A stretch of 64,000 bases of DNA, taken from contig LUCM01000151.1 in assembly GCA_008360955.1 (NCBI GenBank), positions 431,588 to 495,587 on the forward strand, given 5' to 3'. Shown piece after piece: positions 52,600 to 64,000 of the stretch (its first letter is position 1; every line of letters starts with the position of its first letter). The notes beneath the pieces are model-generated. The model was not told the origin of the DNA, made no database searches, and saw only the letters and a list, made by a program, of their open reading frames with translations. Made by a program: the position numbers and the translations under genes. Source of the DNA: Fasciolopsis buskii (lineage: Eukaryota; Platyhelminthes; Trematoda; Plagiorchiida; Fasciolidae).

Positions 52600-52703
52600 C
52601 TGGCCATGCATATGGAGCCACAGCAAGCATATGCGTACATTGATGTGCACACAAAAACGTTGCACCTAACTCGTCCGTCAGGTGATGATTTCGTAATACG
52701 ATC
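52600..52703 (-). CDS. Possible upstream exon of the DCC/neogenin homologue with a short hydrophobic stretch
   Basis: An open frame follows a plausible minus-strand acceptor (ATATATTTAG before 52703) and reads DRITKSSPDGRVR, then the uncharged run CNVFVCTSMYAYACCGSICMA, one residue per codon. Using the donor CCAG|GTATCA after 52600, the exon ends with two bases that complete an Arg codon at the start of the 52214 exon, so the frame continues. A stronger-looking donor (GTAAGT) at 52580-52579 gives a 123-base exon ending in phase 0, which does not fit the 52214 acceptor. The uncharged run of about 20 residues might be the membrane helix, but it is Cys/Ser/Tyr-rich and weakly hydrophobic. This could also be a chance frame. 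Confidence 0.33.
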
Positions 52704-53084
52704 CTAAATATATTGTTTCGTCTGGTACAGTTAATATAGTCTAATAAATACTCTTTGACCGAATGTTAAAAATATATCGGGAAGACTAATTTTGTTACAA
52801 ATATTAGTTTATCTCAAACAGTCTTCGGAGGTAATTACCATGTTGCTTCCTTGATTGTGTGCTTACTCCAGTTGGACACACTGTCACACCGTGTATGCTG
52901 CCTATCGCGCGCGCTTGTTTGAAGCTCACATTTAGCTCTTTCCGCAATTGTGTTGATCAACAAAGTCAAAAACGAAGACCACTAAACGCATGTTGCTCAT
53001 CTGAGCCGCATGTCATCACCATTAACTCGACTTGTCCATTTAAAATGGAATAACAATTTAAAAAGCTCAAGCGATTGCGTAAAA

Positions 53085-53276
53085 NNNNNNNNNNNNNNNN
53101 NNNNNNNNNNNNNNNNNNNNNNNNNNNNNNNNNNNNNNNNNNNNNNNNNNNNNNNNNNNNNNNNNNNNNNNNNNNNNNNNNNNNNNNNNNNNNNNNNNNN
53201 NNNNNNNNNNNNNNNNNNNNNNNNNNNNNNNNNNNNNNNNNNNNNNNNNNNNNNNNNNNNNNNNNNNNNNNNNNNN
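53085..53276. other. Assembly gap (192 N)
   Basis: A run of 192 undetermined bases. It lies just upstream, in transcript sense, of the visible receptor exons, so a missing exon could fall here. Confidence 1.
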
Positions 53277-53520
53277 ATTTAATGGTGGAGTGGCTGAACT
53301 CTTTTGTTTCGAAAGGTAACTGACTAGTACACCGACAACGATGACTGAATAAGGGGATTAGAGATAGGTTTCTAAATTGCGACTTAGCCTCTGGGTCAGA
53401 TGAGTGGCTGAAGAACTACTGAGGACAAACTAAAAGTGTGTTAATGGTAGATTATAAGGCACAGGGAATTACCCATCATGTGACACCGCTGTTCAAGTCA
53501 ACATTGCGAAAGCAGAGCAC

Positions 53521-53689
53521 AACCACGCAGTTGTTTCATTCGCGTTGGGACTCATCAGCAATGCATATCTACCTCACCAAAACTGGGACGCAAAACTGAA
53601 AAGATCGATTGAGTCGAACAGCTCAGCCACCAGCCACCGGGTAGGCTGTCAGTGGCTGGTTGAATTCACAACAACCTGATAGCACACCT
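53521..53689 (+). repeat. Left inverted arm of the foldback element
   Basis: It begins AACCACGCAGTTGTTTCATT and ends ATAGCACACCT before the (TA)n tract. It is the reverse complement of 54301-54469 with scattered substitutions. Confidence 0.85.
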
Positions 53690-53722
53690 ATATATATATG
53701 TATATATATATATATATATATG
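53689..53722. repeat. (TA)n microsatellite
   Basis: An almost pure TA run, with one G interruption, at the inner edge of the left foldback arm. Confidence 0.97.
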
Positions 53723-54300
53723 TTAAAATCGAAGTAAACGGTCAACTTATGGGGTCCTAACGTCAGGTTTTGACCAAGGAATCTGACTCACAAGGCAGAC
53801 GAACGATCCTATAGCCGCATAACCCACTGAAGACAGATAACTGATTCCTCAGTTCACATGTCTTTCGGATGGACTAGATATTCCTGGTGCCCAGCGGATC
53901 TCCTTGGCAAAGTTGGTGGTGAGCATCAGCCATATGCTTTGTACGGCATCCATGGTTGGTTAGGAATCGAAGTTTAGCCAAATGCCCCAGACTGGTTACC
54001 AAAGACCAGTCAACCAGGAAATCAGCGCCGGGAAGTTTTCTTTGTTCTCGCTATTTTATAGGAACACCTCCGCCAAGCGAATTTGCAGCGCAGGACTACC
54101 TTACCATAGGCTAGTTGAAACGCACTATCATTTGAGACCAATTCGTCAGGACCCAATAGCAGACTCAAAGCATGAAACACTAACCCGCGGTGCTGAGGAA
54201 TTTTGAGGCTCAGATTTGGCAACTTGCAGATAGTTCTTCTATCGGTGACAGTCGATTGCTAAGTGCCAACGGCCCGCGGTTGTGTAAATCAGTAACGGAC

Positions 54301-54469
54301 AGGTGTGACATCCGAGTGTGGTGAATTCATCCAGCCACTGACAACCTATCCGGTGGCTGATGGCTGAGCTGTTCGACTCAATCGATCTTTTCAGTTTTGC
54401 GTCCCTGTTTGGGTGAGGTAGATATGCATTGCTGATGAGTCCCAACGCGAATGAAACAACTGCGTGGTT
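54301..54469 (-). repeat. Right inverted arm of the foldback element
   Basis: Reverse complement of the left arm. Clear blocks include CCAGCCACTGACA, GGCTGAGCTGTTCGACTC and CCCAACGCGAATG. Confidence 0.85.
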
Positions 54470-56575
54470 CTACCCTGAATTCGCAATCTTGATTTGAGTA
54501 CTGGTTTCTCATAATGGATAACAAATCAGAAGTATTAATAGACCCTGTTTGGCAATGTATCGAGATAATAGAATTTCATCCTCCGTGATACGTTGAATAT
54601 TTTCCCGTTTGTTCTGCAGGAAAGGCGGACTGATTCTTCAAACTATCGGGACTCCAGCATTACCATCGAGAAGCTGGAATGAAAAATCACATATGCTGGT
54701 TGCAAAGACTTCCAAATGATCTCAGTCCGGCTACAATGATCGGAAGCCTGAGTGTTATTTGATACTATTCCGTGACTACACACTTCGTTAGTTAAAGTCA
54801 GAAGATTTCGTCTCAAGTGAGGGAAATAAGGATCCCAAGAAAAATATTTTAGCAGCACTAATTCTGATCAGAATGATGCGATTTCCACTCGTGGAGATAA
54901 CAACGGGAAAGACTATCAATGCGTGAGACAGAGAAGTCTGCCAGAAGAAACGGCCTTAAGGAATGATCAGTTAGAAAATATGGCCTTGACTAACTTTCTT
55001 CGAAAATGCAAACAAATACCGAGTCACTGTCCACTTTGAGTTAACGACTGAAATTCCAGTTACAAAACAAGTTTCAGGTATCAGCAGTGGAAGATAGTGC
55101 AGCGCATATTGCAGCGCTCGTGTCTTGTTTGACTTAATTTGCACTTGAGTAATCTGTGTTAGAAGTTAGCTTGGGGAGCAAATTAAACACAAACAAAGGC
55201 CCCTGTAAATCACTGAATGCAAGAATACGAGTCCACAAGCATATCTCGCAGGGTAGCTTTGTGCATCTAACACACTTAAGTTGAACCGTTTTGTTTTACA
55301 GTTTGTCCATACTCAAATATTCCGGCGTTTTTGAAAGCGTACGTATTGACATGGCAGAATTCTTAGGGTTACTAACTCCGTACGTTTCCGCATTCACACC
55401 TCAAGACTTCTTTCCAGTAGCCATAAACCAACATGTAAGACCAGGCCAGGTCGAGGACAGCGACTGGTAAACAATGAATTTGACTAGTGAAACGAAATTA
55501 AAATTTGCGCCACTGTCAATGCCCACCTGAAACATTGAAGCACAACATTTTGGCATCTGTTTGGGCTCATGTAGTGCATTCGTTAGCTGAAGTCTTAGGG
55601 ATGCGTTGCAGCTTACACTGCACTCCTTGCAGTCTGCCACACAATTTCCCCAATGATACTTGTTCAAAAGTTGTACGTGAATGAGCACTACCATATTTGT
55701 CAGTTTTACCACGAATGGTTACTACTAAAAAGCTCGACTCCAGTTATTTCCACACCTATGGTCAAAACTCAACAATCGTAACAATGAAAAATTATGCCAT
55801 TGAGGATATCACATGGTGTATTGCTCATATTTACTGATCTGATCACAGTCAACCTTGACAGCCCTGCAGCTAAAATGTTCCGCCCCGTACATATCGTTAT
55901 GGATTGAAATCCTCGTTCATCTCGGTGGATAAATATTGTCACCCGCTTGTTAAAAGCGCGATACAGCTGCACAGGCTGTTTTCGGATGACCAGTTGAGCA
56001 CGGGGATAGCATCCGATATCACTTCACAAAACAAATGTTGGTTCGCCATTGTTTTCACTGAGTGCTCCTTCTACTAAATACACATTCCCAAATAACAGCA
56101 TTTTCTGATTCAGTTCAGAGAACTACCAGGATCTGATACTGTTACAAAGGCTGACGAGGCCTTCCGCTCAAACTGATCAGATTTGCTCAGTAAAACTGGA
56201 AAAAGATTTTCGGAAACTTTTATGAAAGTCTTTTTTTAAATAAATGCTGTGAAACAAAACCATCTTTCTTTAACTTTTCTGTTTTCACGTAGCCTGTAAA
56301 CATCAGCCGGAAAAATGCAACTATATGTGTGTGCGGGGGGTGTTAACTCGCTGCGTTGTTGACAAATGAGGCCGTCGAATTTGATAAAGGCTATCACACA
56401 TGAAAATAGATAGAGACAGACAAACCGGTCGCACTCCGCCCAACATACCTGCCATTCCCTACTGTGCACCCCACGGTTCGTGTGCTTCATACACCGGGCA
56501 AAACTTTCGACAATTTGACAAATTGCGCTTATCAGAGGTCACTATCTATTCATGTCATTTGTCCTCTAGTTTCAG
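54470..56575. other. No feature recognised
   Basis: AT-rich sequence with a 103-codon minus-strand frame at 55401-55712 that has no splice sites or family resemblance I can name. Probably intergenic or intronic. Confidence 0.5.
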
Positions 56576-56774
56576 GAATCGATTCCTGCTCCACCTTCCA
56601 ACTCCCGCGGGGAAAATGTCCCAGACAAGGCAAAGGAAGGGTGGACAAGTTCAAAGACCATACACTCACAAAAACGAACAAAGCCTCCGTCGGTTCATTT
56701 GTGCTGTCCTACGGCACCGTTTGTCACGTGCATATGAGCATCGTGGTGCGCAGTTGGCTCACCAGGAATGAAAG
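56576..56774 (+). CDS. Candidate plus-strand exon, unidentified
   Basis: A 199-base open stretch lies between a good acceptor (GTCCTCTAGTTTCAG) and a donor (GAAAG|GTATCA). It is about half G+C, clearly above its surroundings. The frame reads IDSCSTFQLPRGKCPRQGKG, then a central part including DKFKDHTLTKTNKASVGSF and ending SWLTRNE. A second plus-strand frame is also open across it, which weakens the case. No partner exon was found and I recognise no family. It could be an exon of an unknown gene or a fragment of a repeat. Confidence 0.22.
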
Positions 56775-59514
56775 GTATCAATAGGAAGCATCCTATCTCT
56801 CTCTCGTACAAATCGCTAAAACAAAAGCTAACCAGAGTTAACAAAGTGGTCACATTTATTATTTACTCACTGCCTACCGAGTACGCTGCATTTGTGATTA
56901 ACCGATCGGTTTCCCAATCAAGATAAACCTAGGATCACTTACGGTCTAACCGATGGGTGGTTATTGACTAAAATCCAGTAACATCTATTTGACTTAGCGT
57001 CATTCCAAAGTACGATCACGAAACGTGCTCGGATGAAGTCAGCAGGAAAATACCCAAATTTTCTGTCTTCATAAGAACTGCTTCTTCCTATGAGAGTTTT
57101 CTTCTGTCCAGTCATTCCTATATTTGCGAACTCCTTCAAGAATGATATCTTGATTCTTCGAAAGGTTTCCGTCGGTCAGGCAAGGCTAAGCTTCAGACAG
57201 AAGACACATGGCCCGAAAGTATTGATTTTATTCTCAATAGTATGTTTCGCACATGAATGAATGAACAAAAATCCCCGAAAGCACACAATTAGTATCGCGG
57301 TCACTGCTGCGCGCCAGATGTGTACCCAGTTACTCTCCTATCCAACCATCCCTATACTTTTGCACTCCAATCATCGTGATTATTAAAAGGATTTGTCAAC
57401 CATTCATGCTCCTAACGATTCAAATGAGCTTCTAATGAGTAAAAGAAATATACAATCCAGTGAAAAATATAAAAAGATGAAAAGCCTCAAATATCATACT
57501 GGGAGTAGATCAAAAAAGTGCTCAATCAGCAACGAATGTTAGGACGGAGTTCCATTTCTCAAAGCATAACATACCATACAATTCAAAATCCTCCCAAAAA
57601 GTTGTGACGCATGACTTGAATATCTTATTTCGCATATTCTTGAAACATTTGGGGAAAAGTTGATGGGACTGGACTATCAGTTTAGTAAATAGGGAATGGA
57701 GAATAACGATACTGGTGAAATCAAATAAACCAAGTGGCCACTAGTCGAGTGTGAATATTTGGGCTATTCTGCCGTTTTTGGTTCATCTTTCATGTGTTGA
57801 ATCATCAGGCAAAATCACTGTTGTTCCCTTTTTCGCATAGTTTCCGAAGAAACCAAGAAGGCACTGAAATAGTTAATTTATTCGTTATCAGTTTGTTAAC
57901 CATTTTTGCTTCGGGCCGATTGTCAACTTTTACTATCGTACTGCAGTTCTTGTCTGAAACGACTTCGGATGAGAAAACCCATTCGTATGCAGAGATGAAG
58001 TGTGCGCTGCCAGCATTCCATTGATCGGTACGCTGAACAGCTAAATGAAAAGTTCCAAGATACACGAAATGATCAATAGCAATGAAGGCGAAAACTCCAA
58101 GGCCATCCACCGGCAAGATAGCAATGCACAGGCATAAAGGCTTCATGAGTTTGACGAGCATACAAATTCGGAAATGAGACCCTAGAGTTGTTAATGTTTA
58201 CGTCGTTGGCTGAGATCTGACGAAGATCTAGGTGACTGCAAAATCAAAGGGGGTTTGAAATGTTTGTTGCCACTCTATATGATAACCTACTTCAGCAAGA
58301 ACAGAGAAGTAGTTTTGAATGAAATGTGTTCATATGGATCAGAGGCTGTAAAAGCAGTGCAGTAGGTACAAATGGGATGCTAATGAATGACGTACAGTAG
58401 AGTAAGCCTTTCCAAGGTTCGGTGGATTGGGAAAATGCGACCACATGCAGTGTTTGGGTTTATTGGAATTGCCAGAATATTTTGATTCGTTTTTTGAAGT
58501 AGTTCATCGCAACATGAATCTCCATAGGAATTTGTTAGACCCACTTGTCTTCAGTAGATTCGACTAAGGTGAGCAATGAAGTGCTTCAGTTGTCTAAAGG
58601 TTCGTCTGAGCATGGAGGTTTTACGTGGGAAGTCTACCCACACTAATTAAAACTATTTTCAAAACTGCAATATTCCGGGTCGGGACGAGTGCTTGGCGGA
58701 AGACTTGTGCGATATACCAATACCTAACTTGACACCTTAAAATTTCTTGATTATGCCCTTATTCTTTCTCCTTCTGTTTACTCTAATGAGAAATTTGTTG
58801 CGTTGATGCTCAATTCTTTGAATTGTTATCTGCTCTAATTGACTCCTCGACTGTGTAACTCCCAATGAAAAATAACCATGAAAAGGGCCGAAACTTTGTT
58901 CAACTAAAGCCCGTATAGCATGAAAAGAGCACATATGGGTACATTTGCTGTTGGTATTGTCCGTTGGTTGTGCTGGATAAGAACTCACCGATGACTAAAT
59001 GGTTTGGGGGCCGGAGTAAAAGGTAAGACAGTGTTATCAGTCATTGGTAAATGCTAACGTCACGAGCGGATGAAATGACTGGTCCATAGACATGTTTCAT
59101 GACCGAAACACAGTATAATTTGAACCTGACATTGGTTCATGTAAGCAAAGCACCTACCTGTGGGTAGCTTGAATGAAGATTGGCATTCATTGACTTTTTC
59201 AGTAAGTATTTGACTATTAAACAAGATGTCAAAAGATTCAGTTTACAATAACCATCAAATCACAGTGGTCCCCTGAACTTCTTGATTGTTTCTTATTCTG
59301 TTCGCCAACTCGTTCTCCCCGTTGAAAGTTGCTGCTTTCCAGTGATTTTCCTGACCTGTTAGCAAATGGATGTCTCTCACTTATCAGTCACCGACTACTG
59401 CCAGCCATAGTTTTTCAGTTCCCTTGAACTGAGCTGTTACTATTGTTAAGTGATCAGAAATTGCAAGCAGTTTGCGCAAGTCGGACCCGTGAAAACAAAC
59501 GATGATTGCTTCAG
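56775..59514. other. No feature recognised
   Basis: The longest frame is 118 codons on the minus strand (57805-58161), with stretches of hydrophobic residues but no recognisable domain. It could be chance. Confidence 0.5.
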
Positions 59515-59695
59515 CGAATCGTCTTAAGTGGCTGATTTTCCGTCGGTTTCTCATCCGGACTGTTCGGAGTAGGTAAGTTCATCAAAATTGTGCTAAGGGA
59601 AGAACCATTTTTGCAGTGTTCCATGTCCGATAATTTGGTATCGGTTCCAGAATCTGGATTGACCGTGATTTTTCGGTTCCGCTGACGCAAACTAC
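59515..59695 (-). CDS. Candidate minus-strand terminal exon, unidentified
   Basis: After an acceptor-like GTTGATAG a frame reads SLRQRNRKITVNPDSGTDTK, and about 40 residues later ends PTPNSPDEKPTENQPLKTIR and a TGA. Composition is protein-like (polar, Pro/Ser/Asn-rich). There is no good donor before the stop, so it would have to be a last exon. A frame of this length can arise by chance here. Confidence 0.2.
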
Positions 59696-60829
59696 CTATC
59701 AACAAATGCTCCTTCGGGAATTACAAGGTAAGTCAAATTCTTCGTAAAATAGAAATGTTGCTCTGTAAATTGTGTTGTGTTCATTTTTCAGTGGTAGCTG
59801 TTACTCGAGAAGCATTTCAGTACGGATACAGTTATCCAAATATGTGATCGTGGTAATCCTTGGTAATGTGGTTCACCAGACTTCCAATTTGCTGGATTAG
59901 GGTATCATAAGCAATCTATCAGTCTCAAAAATATTTTTCGAAACATATCTCCATTTGTGTTGAGGAAATATTGAAGATGGCGATACATCGGTCTAAATAA
60001 TCCATCAATACTAATTGCTCCTCAGACAGGCCTCACCAAAGTTCACTTCAATACTTACTTTCGCCGACTTTCGGTCGGTAAATAAACGGATATTCACCGA
60101 AACCCACTGCCGTCGGATGGACGAAATAGTGCTGATATAGGTTGCCTTTTTTAAACAAGCCCGATTGGAGTTGATAGATTTTAGCGCGATTTCTGCAGGG
60201 TTCATCTACGCGATTACCGTTGAGAATCACAGGTACTTTAAAAATGAACTGACTTTAATAACATACCTCATGATTTCCACCCGTTTTACGGTAGACAGTG
60301 CCAGATAAAATCACAGTTAGATTGGGTTCAATTGAACAGCATACATGCTGTTCCCGACATTGCTGAAGAATTTCCACCGTTACCTTTAAGAATAACTCTT
60401 AACTTATTTGCTTTCGCCTATGGTATGAAACAATTTGAACTTTAGAGGGTTAACTAATGTTTTATTCAGGACAGCAGCACCCAGAAGAGTCGCAGAAAGG
60501 AATTATCAAATGTAAATCGAAATAGATCATATTAGAACCTGTTGGCTCAACAACTGACAAATGTGGAGCACAGGTTTGAAAATTGGACTAAACCCCAACT
60601 GGGTGCGATTCCAGTTCATTGAGTAATTCCCGAAGTATAACCGAGCTTCCGGAGAAGTATTTGTGAGAGGTAATCAAACGTTTGATCTCTCAGTTTGGTT
60701 CTATTGTCCTGTCAACCAGAGTTATGGAGGTGGATAACTGTTCAGTCAAATTTGTCATTTAATCGAATGTAATGCATGAGTTGTCTAAAATTACAGTTTT
60801 GGGATGTTATCAATCAGTGTACGTGTCCT

Positions 60830-61300
60830 AGTTTGAATTGTTACTTCCACTGGATGGTGCTGATCCTAGACCGAAAAGTGCGTTTGATGCGAAGGCATGG
60901 TGGAGATAAAGTGGAACAACTACTGTGTCCAGCCCCTCCCCGCCTGTGAGTTTCAGCGATAAATGACATTTCACCTGACTCAAGTGGTATATTCGGACGT
61001 ACGATCGCTCACCCATTATCCACCCACCTCCCCCCGCCCAAACGTCATTCTCAAGTGTTTGACCGATCTCAAGGCTGCCGCATAAATCACGTGTCACTGC
61101 GCGGGTCACGCACACTGCCAGTCATACGCTTGGACTCAGTCCATCCTTTCCACTCGCCTCTGCTCCCGCGGCTTAGACTAAACCATTCTGCCCCATCCAT
61201 TCGTGCGAGTAAATGCGAAGTGAACTAGTCGAAGTGAGCAACTGCGCATGCCTGATGTGGGCGAGGGGGAGCAAAGCACGCAGATCGACAGATTCAAGAG
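60830..61300. other. GC- and CpG-rich island, possible promoter or exon
   Basis: The stretch is noticeably richer in G+C and in CpG (for example CGGACGTACGATCGC, CTCCCGCGGC, CTGCGCGGGTCACGC) than the AT-rich surroundings. C-rich runs such as CACCTCCCCCCGCCC are present. On the minus strand a frame after an acceptor-like CTGAAACTCACAG reads GEGLDTVVVPLYLHHAFASN and ends GSAPSSGSNNSN before a stop at about 60828. That might be a terminal exon or might be chance. No TATA box or other promoter element was identified. Confidence 0.3.
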
Positions 61301-64000
61301 ATAAAATTAACGCGCATAAATTTCCTCTCGTTCCAAGAGGATTCCGTGGCATGCCTACGTATTCATGAGTCAGTCTGACCTGTCTCATTGCAGCACTGAC
61401 CATTCTCTTTATGTCTACTCCCGCTTCTAGATTGAGCTACCGTTCCACATGCTGATGGGGAAACGTCGCTGTTTAATGTAAACTGCACATAGCAAATTAG
61501 ATTGAGTTCAGCACTGCCTTTAGGAATTCCGGGAGAGTAAGGAAAATTTGATACTCATTATCACGATAGGAAGCCTCTCTTGGTTTATTGTGAAACAACC
61601 AAAATCTTGATCCGGGTAAATAAATATTAGCATCCCCACTTGTTCACAAGAACTTTCAATGTTGTTTATACGTAGGACCGTACGTCGACCTTAGATCAGC
61701 TCCAAACAGCTGAATATCTTAAGTGTAAAACGTTCCAGATGTTACTGGTTGGTTTACTTTGACCTTGCAAACTCATGGACAAAGTTGTTCCTCATCGACC
61801 AAATGGCACTTTTGCAGTTCCATCTCGTGTTGGGATCTATGGCTTGTTTTCAAGGAATAGAAGGAAAACTTGCGTCGCGTGATTTAAGATGATCATCCTA
61901 TGTGTTGTTGCATTCCCACGCTTTCCTCATCATAATTCTATTATATTTCCAAGTCGATTCAAATCAAGTAATTGAGGTAAGCAACGCTTGGAGACGATCA
62001 ATGGACCTTCAAACGACCAAATAACATTATCAACGTGAAAAATAGGGAAATCAATCCATAGGATATTAGGTTGTTATTAGTTTCTGGTTCTATAGTTTTG
62101 TAATTTGCGATATGGGGGTCGTTTAAAACCCAGCAATATACGAAGAGTGGTGAAACAACCGTAGGTTAGGGATGCGTGAATGATGTTTGCAACTGGGATA
62201 TGTGACGGAAGACGAAACATATTTGACTGGACATTTACAGGTAGGATAAGTCAAAGTAGTATATTAATGTTGTGCTTTCACGATGTTGGGAGATGTTAAA
62301 GTTAGTGAATTCACACGTGGATAAGAGCTTCATCGGTCATAATCCTTTTTTTGTCTTTATACATCAAACCTAGAAGGTCTGAAAGCCAACGGGATGTAAG
62401 ATGTCAGATGATCTCGCCGCCAGGGCTAAAATTCAAGAGGACGGACAAACGTCTGATCTTAAGGAAACTGTGGTTTATATCACCGTGATCAAGTGAGGTT
62501 TCAATTCGGCGACGCATCAAGGCAGCTTACTGAATCTTAGTTTATCAGCTGGTTTGTATTAGTTAATACTGGTGCCTGAGTCAGTAAAATCAGGGTATTT
62601 GTGTCGCTGTGAGAGAATATAGATTGCCACCACACTTCTGGGGATTAAGAATCAAGTTCCGTGTAGCTGGCCATTTTGGAGATTTTGTGATGCCAGTTTA
62701 CAAGTATTGGAAAAGGAGAGTGAAAGGAATAGGTTTTGTTGAATAAATCCATTGAGAGGAAGTCCTCCTCACAATCGTTCATCCTCTACTCCAACCCTAC
62801 CGTAAGCACGGTGAAAAACAAAGCTGAAGACACCTAATAAATGCTAGGCAGTTTTGCAGCGCTTACGAAATTCGTAATAATGCGGTAATATTCCAGAAGC
62901 ATACTCAACTTCATACCACCCAGTTCTATGAGGCTCTCACTTGAAAACACATTCCGTTGTCAAGTATTCACCTCTGTTCATTCCCTTTGTGGAGTATGTG
63001 CTGCTATGTAACAACGAGAACGGAACCGCACTGGTACAAGGTTAATGGCTGAATGAAAACTGAAGTGAGCTGGACAGATTAAAATTTCATAGTCATTTGT
63101 AACTTACGATCCCAGGTATCGAATTATACTAAACCTTAAAGATGTGCACATCTGGTCTTCTGGAAAATATGGTCGGACCAGACATAGGTGGTGCTATAAT
63201 CATTTTCATAATGAATAAAATGATTGAAATGCAATTTTCACTGTTTTCCATTCGAACCGAAATTAGTTTGGATGTTGCGCGGTTTCGTTTCATAATGAGT
63301 ATTCTTGAGAGCCCAGAGATAACACGATCATTTAATTCAAATCCGGTGGCTAATAAAAATTAGATGTCAGTGGCATACAGCAATCCAATTCTATGCATCA
63401 GAGCAATGTTCTGATTGCCCACATTCCTCAATAGTATGCTGACTACTGATGCCTTGTATTTACTGAATTCATAGGATTCTCTGATGCAGACCTTTTGAAG
63501 TTCGAGATATTGCGATTACAAAAATAATTCCCTTAATTGTGTTAGCTTTTCCTGAAATCGAGTTGTACACAGACAAACCTGCTGAACTTGGCAATCTGTC
63601 GTGTTATGATCTGTGATTCCGTGGTTGATGCATGTACTATTTTTCAATCCAATGCACACTAGTAACCTGTTTGGTTGTGTTCCTTGTCTCACTTTTTGTC
63701 TAAACCAGAAATTATCAGATAGCAAAAATCTGCTTAAAATATATAGAGTTATTGATGGCAGAAGTGAAAGAGGTACGCGACAAATATGGAAGTATTGGAA
63801 ACAATTCTCACTTATTATTTTATTACATGCCTGAATAGAGTAGCCTAAGGAATCGGGTTTTAAGTTAGGTAGCACACTAGGATTATTGGCCTCGTTGTTT
63901 TACGCGGAAATCCTATTTTAATTTTAAACTAACCATACAACTGTTCACTCCAGTGAATATAATTTATCCAGGTTTAAAGATTTCAGATGTAAATCAATTG
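61301..64000. other. No feature recognised
   Basis: AT-rich, short frames only. The longest is 119 codons on the minus strand (63516-63875), with an overlapping plus-strand frame and no family resemblance. FNIII or Ig exons of the receptor, expected further 5' on the minus strand, were not seen here. Confidence 0.5.

Larger units (their letters stand above)
53521..54469. mobile_element. Foldback element with about 170-bp terminal inverted repeats
   Basis: The left arm (53521-53689) and right arm (54301-54469) are reverse complements over about 170 bases at roughly 92 percent identity. The outermost bases on both sides read AACCACGCAGTTGTTTCATT inwards. Inside are a (TA)n run abutting the left arm and about 580 bases with only short ORFs and no recognisable transposase. 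I saw no clear target-site duplication. It fits a non-autonomous DNA transposon or foldback element. An inverted segmental duplication or an assembly inversion next to the N gap are alternatives. Confidence 0.8.

Noticed and set aside
53010..53323. Open frames crossing the N run
   Set aside because: They are open only because the undetermined bases contain no stops.
1..64000. CRISPR arrays, operons, bacterial insertion sequences, rRNA or functional tRNA genes
   Set aside because: None seen. The intron-bearing gene, LINE and SINE remnants and low gene density indicate eukaryotic nuclear DNA.

Overview
The window looks like low-density eukaryotic nuclear DNA, AT-rich with long non-coding stretches. 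It carries spliceosomal GT-AG introns of very unequal size, a decayed non-LTR retrotransposon, tRNA-like SINE heads, and (CATA)n and (TA)n microsatellites. There is no prokaryotic organisation: no operons, no ribosome binding sites, no closely packed ORFs. The one gene I can identify is bilaterian. Together with the CATA arrays and the large, repeat-rich introns, this fits an invertebrate with a large genome. A parasitic flatworm (trematode or cestode) is my best guess, but it is an inference, not something the sequence proves.

The one firm gene is on the minus strand, at 35797-52214 and possibly up to 52703. It is the 3' part of a DCC/neogenin/Frazzled/UNC-40-type netrin receptor. Four exons (52214-51634, 51529-50903, 38237-37852, 35895-35797) join with matching phases into one open frame of about 563 residues ending at TAG. 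The last exon encodes the P3 motif that closes DCC/neogenin proteins (EMANLEGLMKDLNQIT). Everything visible is cytoplasmic tail: low-complexity, Ser/Gly/Pro-rich, with a polyglutamine tract. The ectodomain (Ig and FNIII), a convincing membrane segment and the P1 motif were not found. They may lie in the unassembled gap, in small exons I missed, or beyond base 64000.

Layout: 1-35.8 kb holds no gene I can support. It has scattered short chance ORFs, tRNA-like SINE heads near 8.95 and 9.73 kb, and a 54-bp palindrome at 30.33 kb. 35.8-52.7 kb is the receptor 3' end. Its 12.7-kb intron carries a duplicated microsatellite-plus-unique block around a single N (39.0-39.9 kb), a dead LINE reverse transcriptase (41.36-42.11 kb) and two further tRNA-like remnants (43.2 and 44.8 kb). 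53.09-53.28 kb is an assembly gap. 53.52-54.47 kb is a foldback element with 170-bp inverted arms. 54.5-64 kb is mostly featureless, with a candidate plus-strand exon at 56.6 kb and a GC/CpG-rich island at 60.9-61.3 kb that might be a promoter or an exon of another gene.

I did not find a convincing new biological system. The points most worth following up are the enlarged, polyQ-bearing tail of the netrin receptor and the foldback element.
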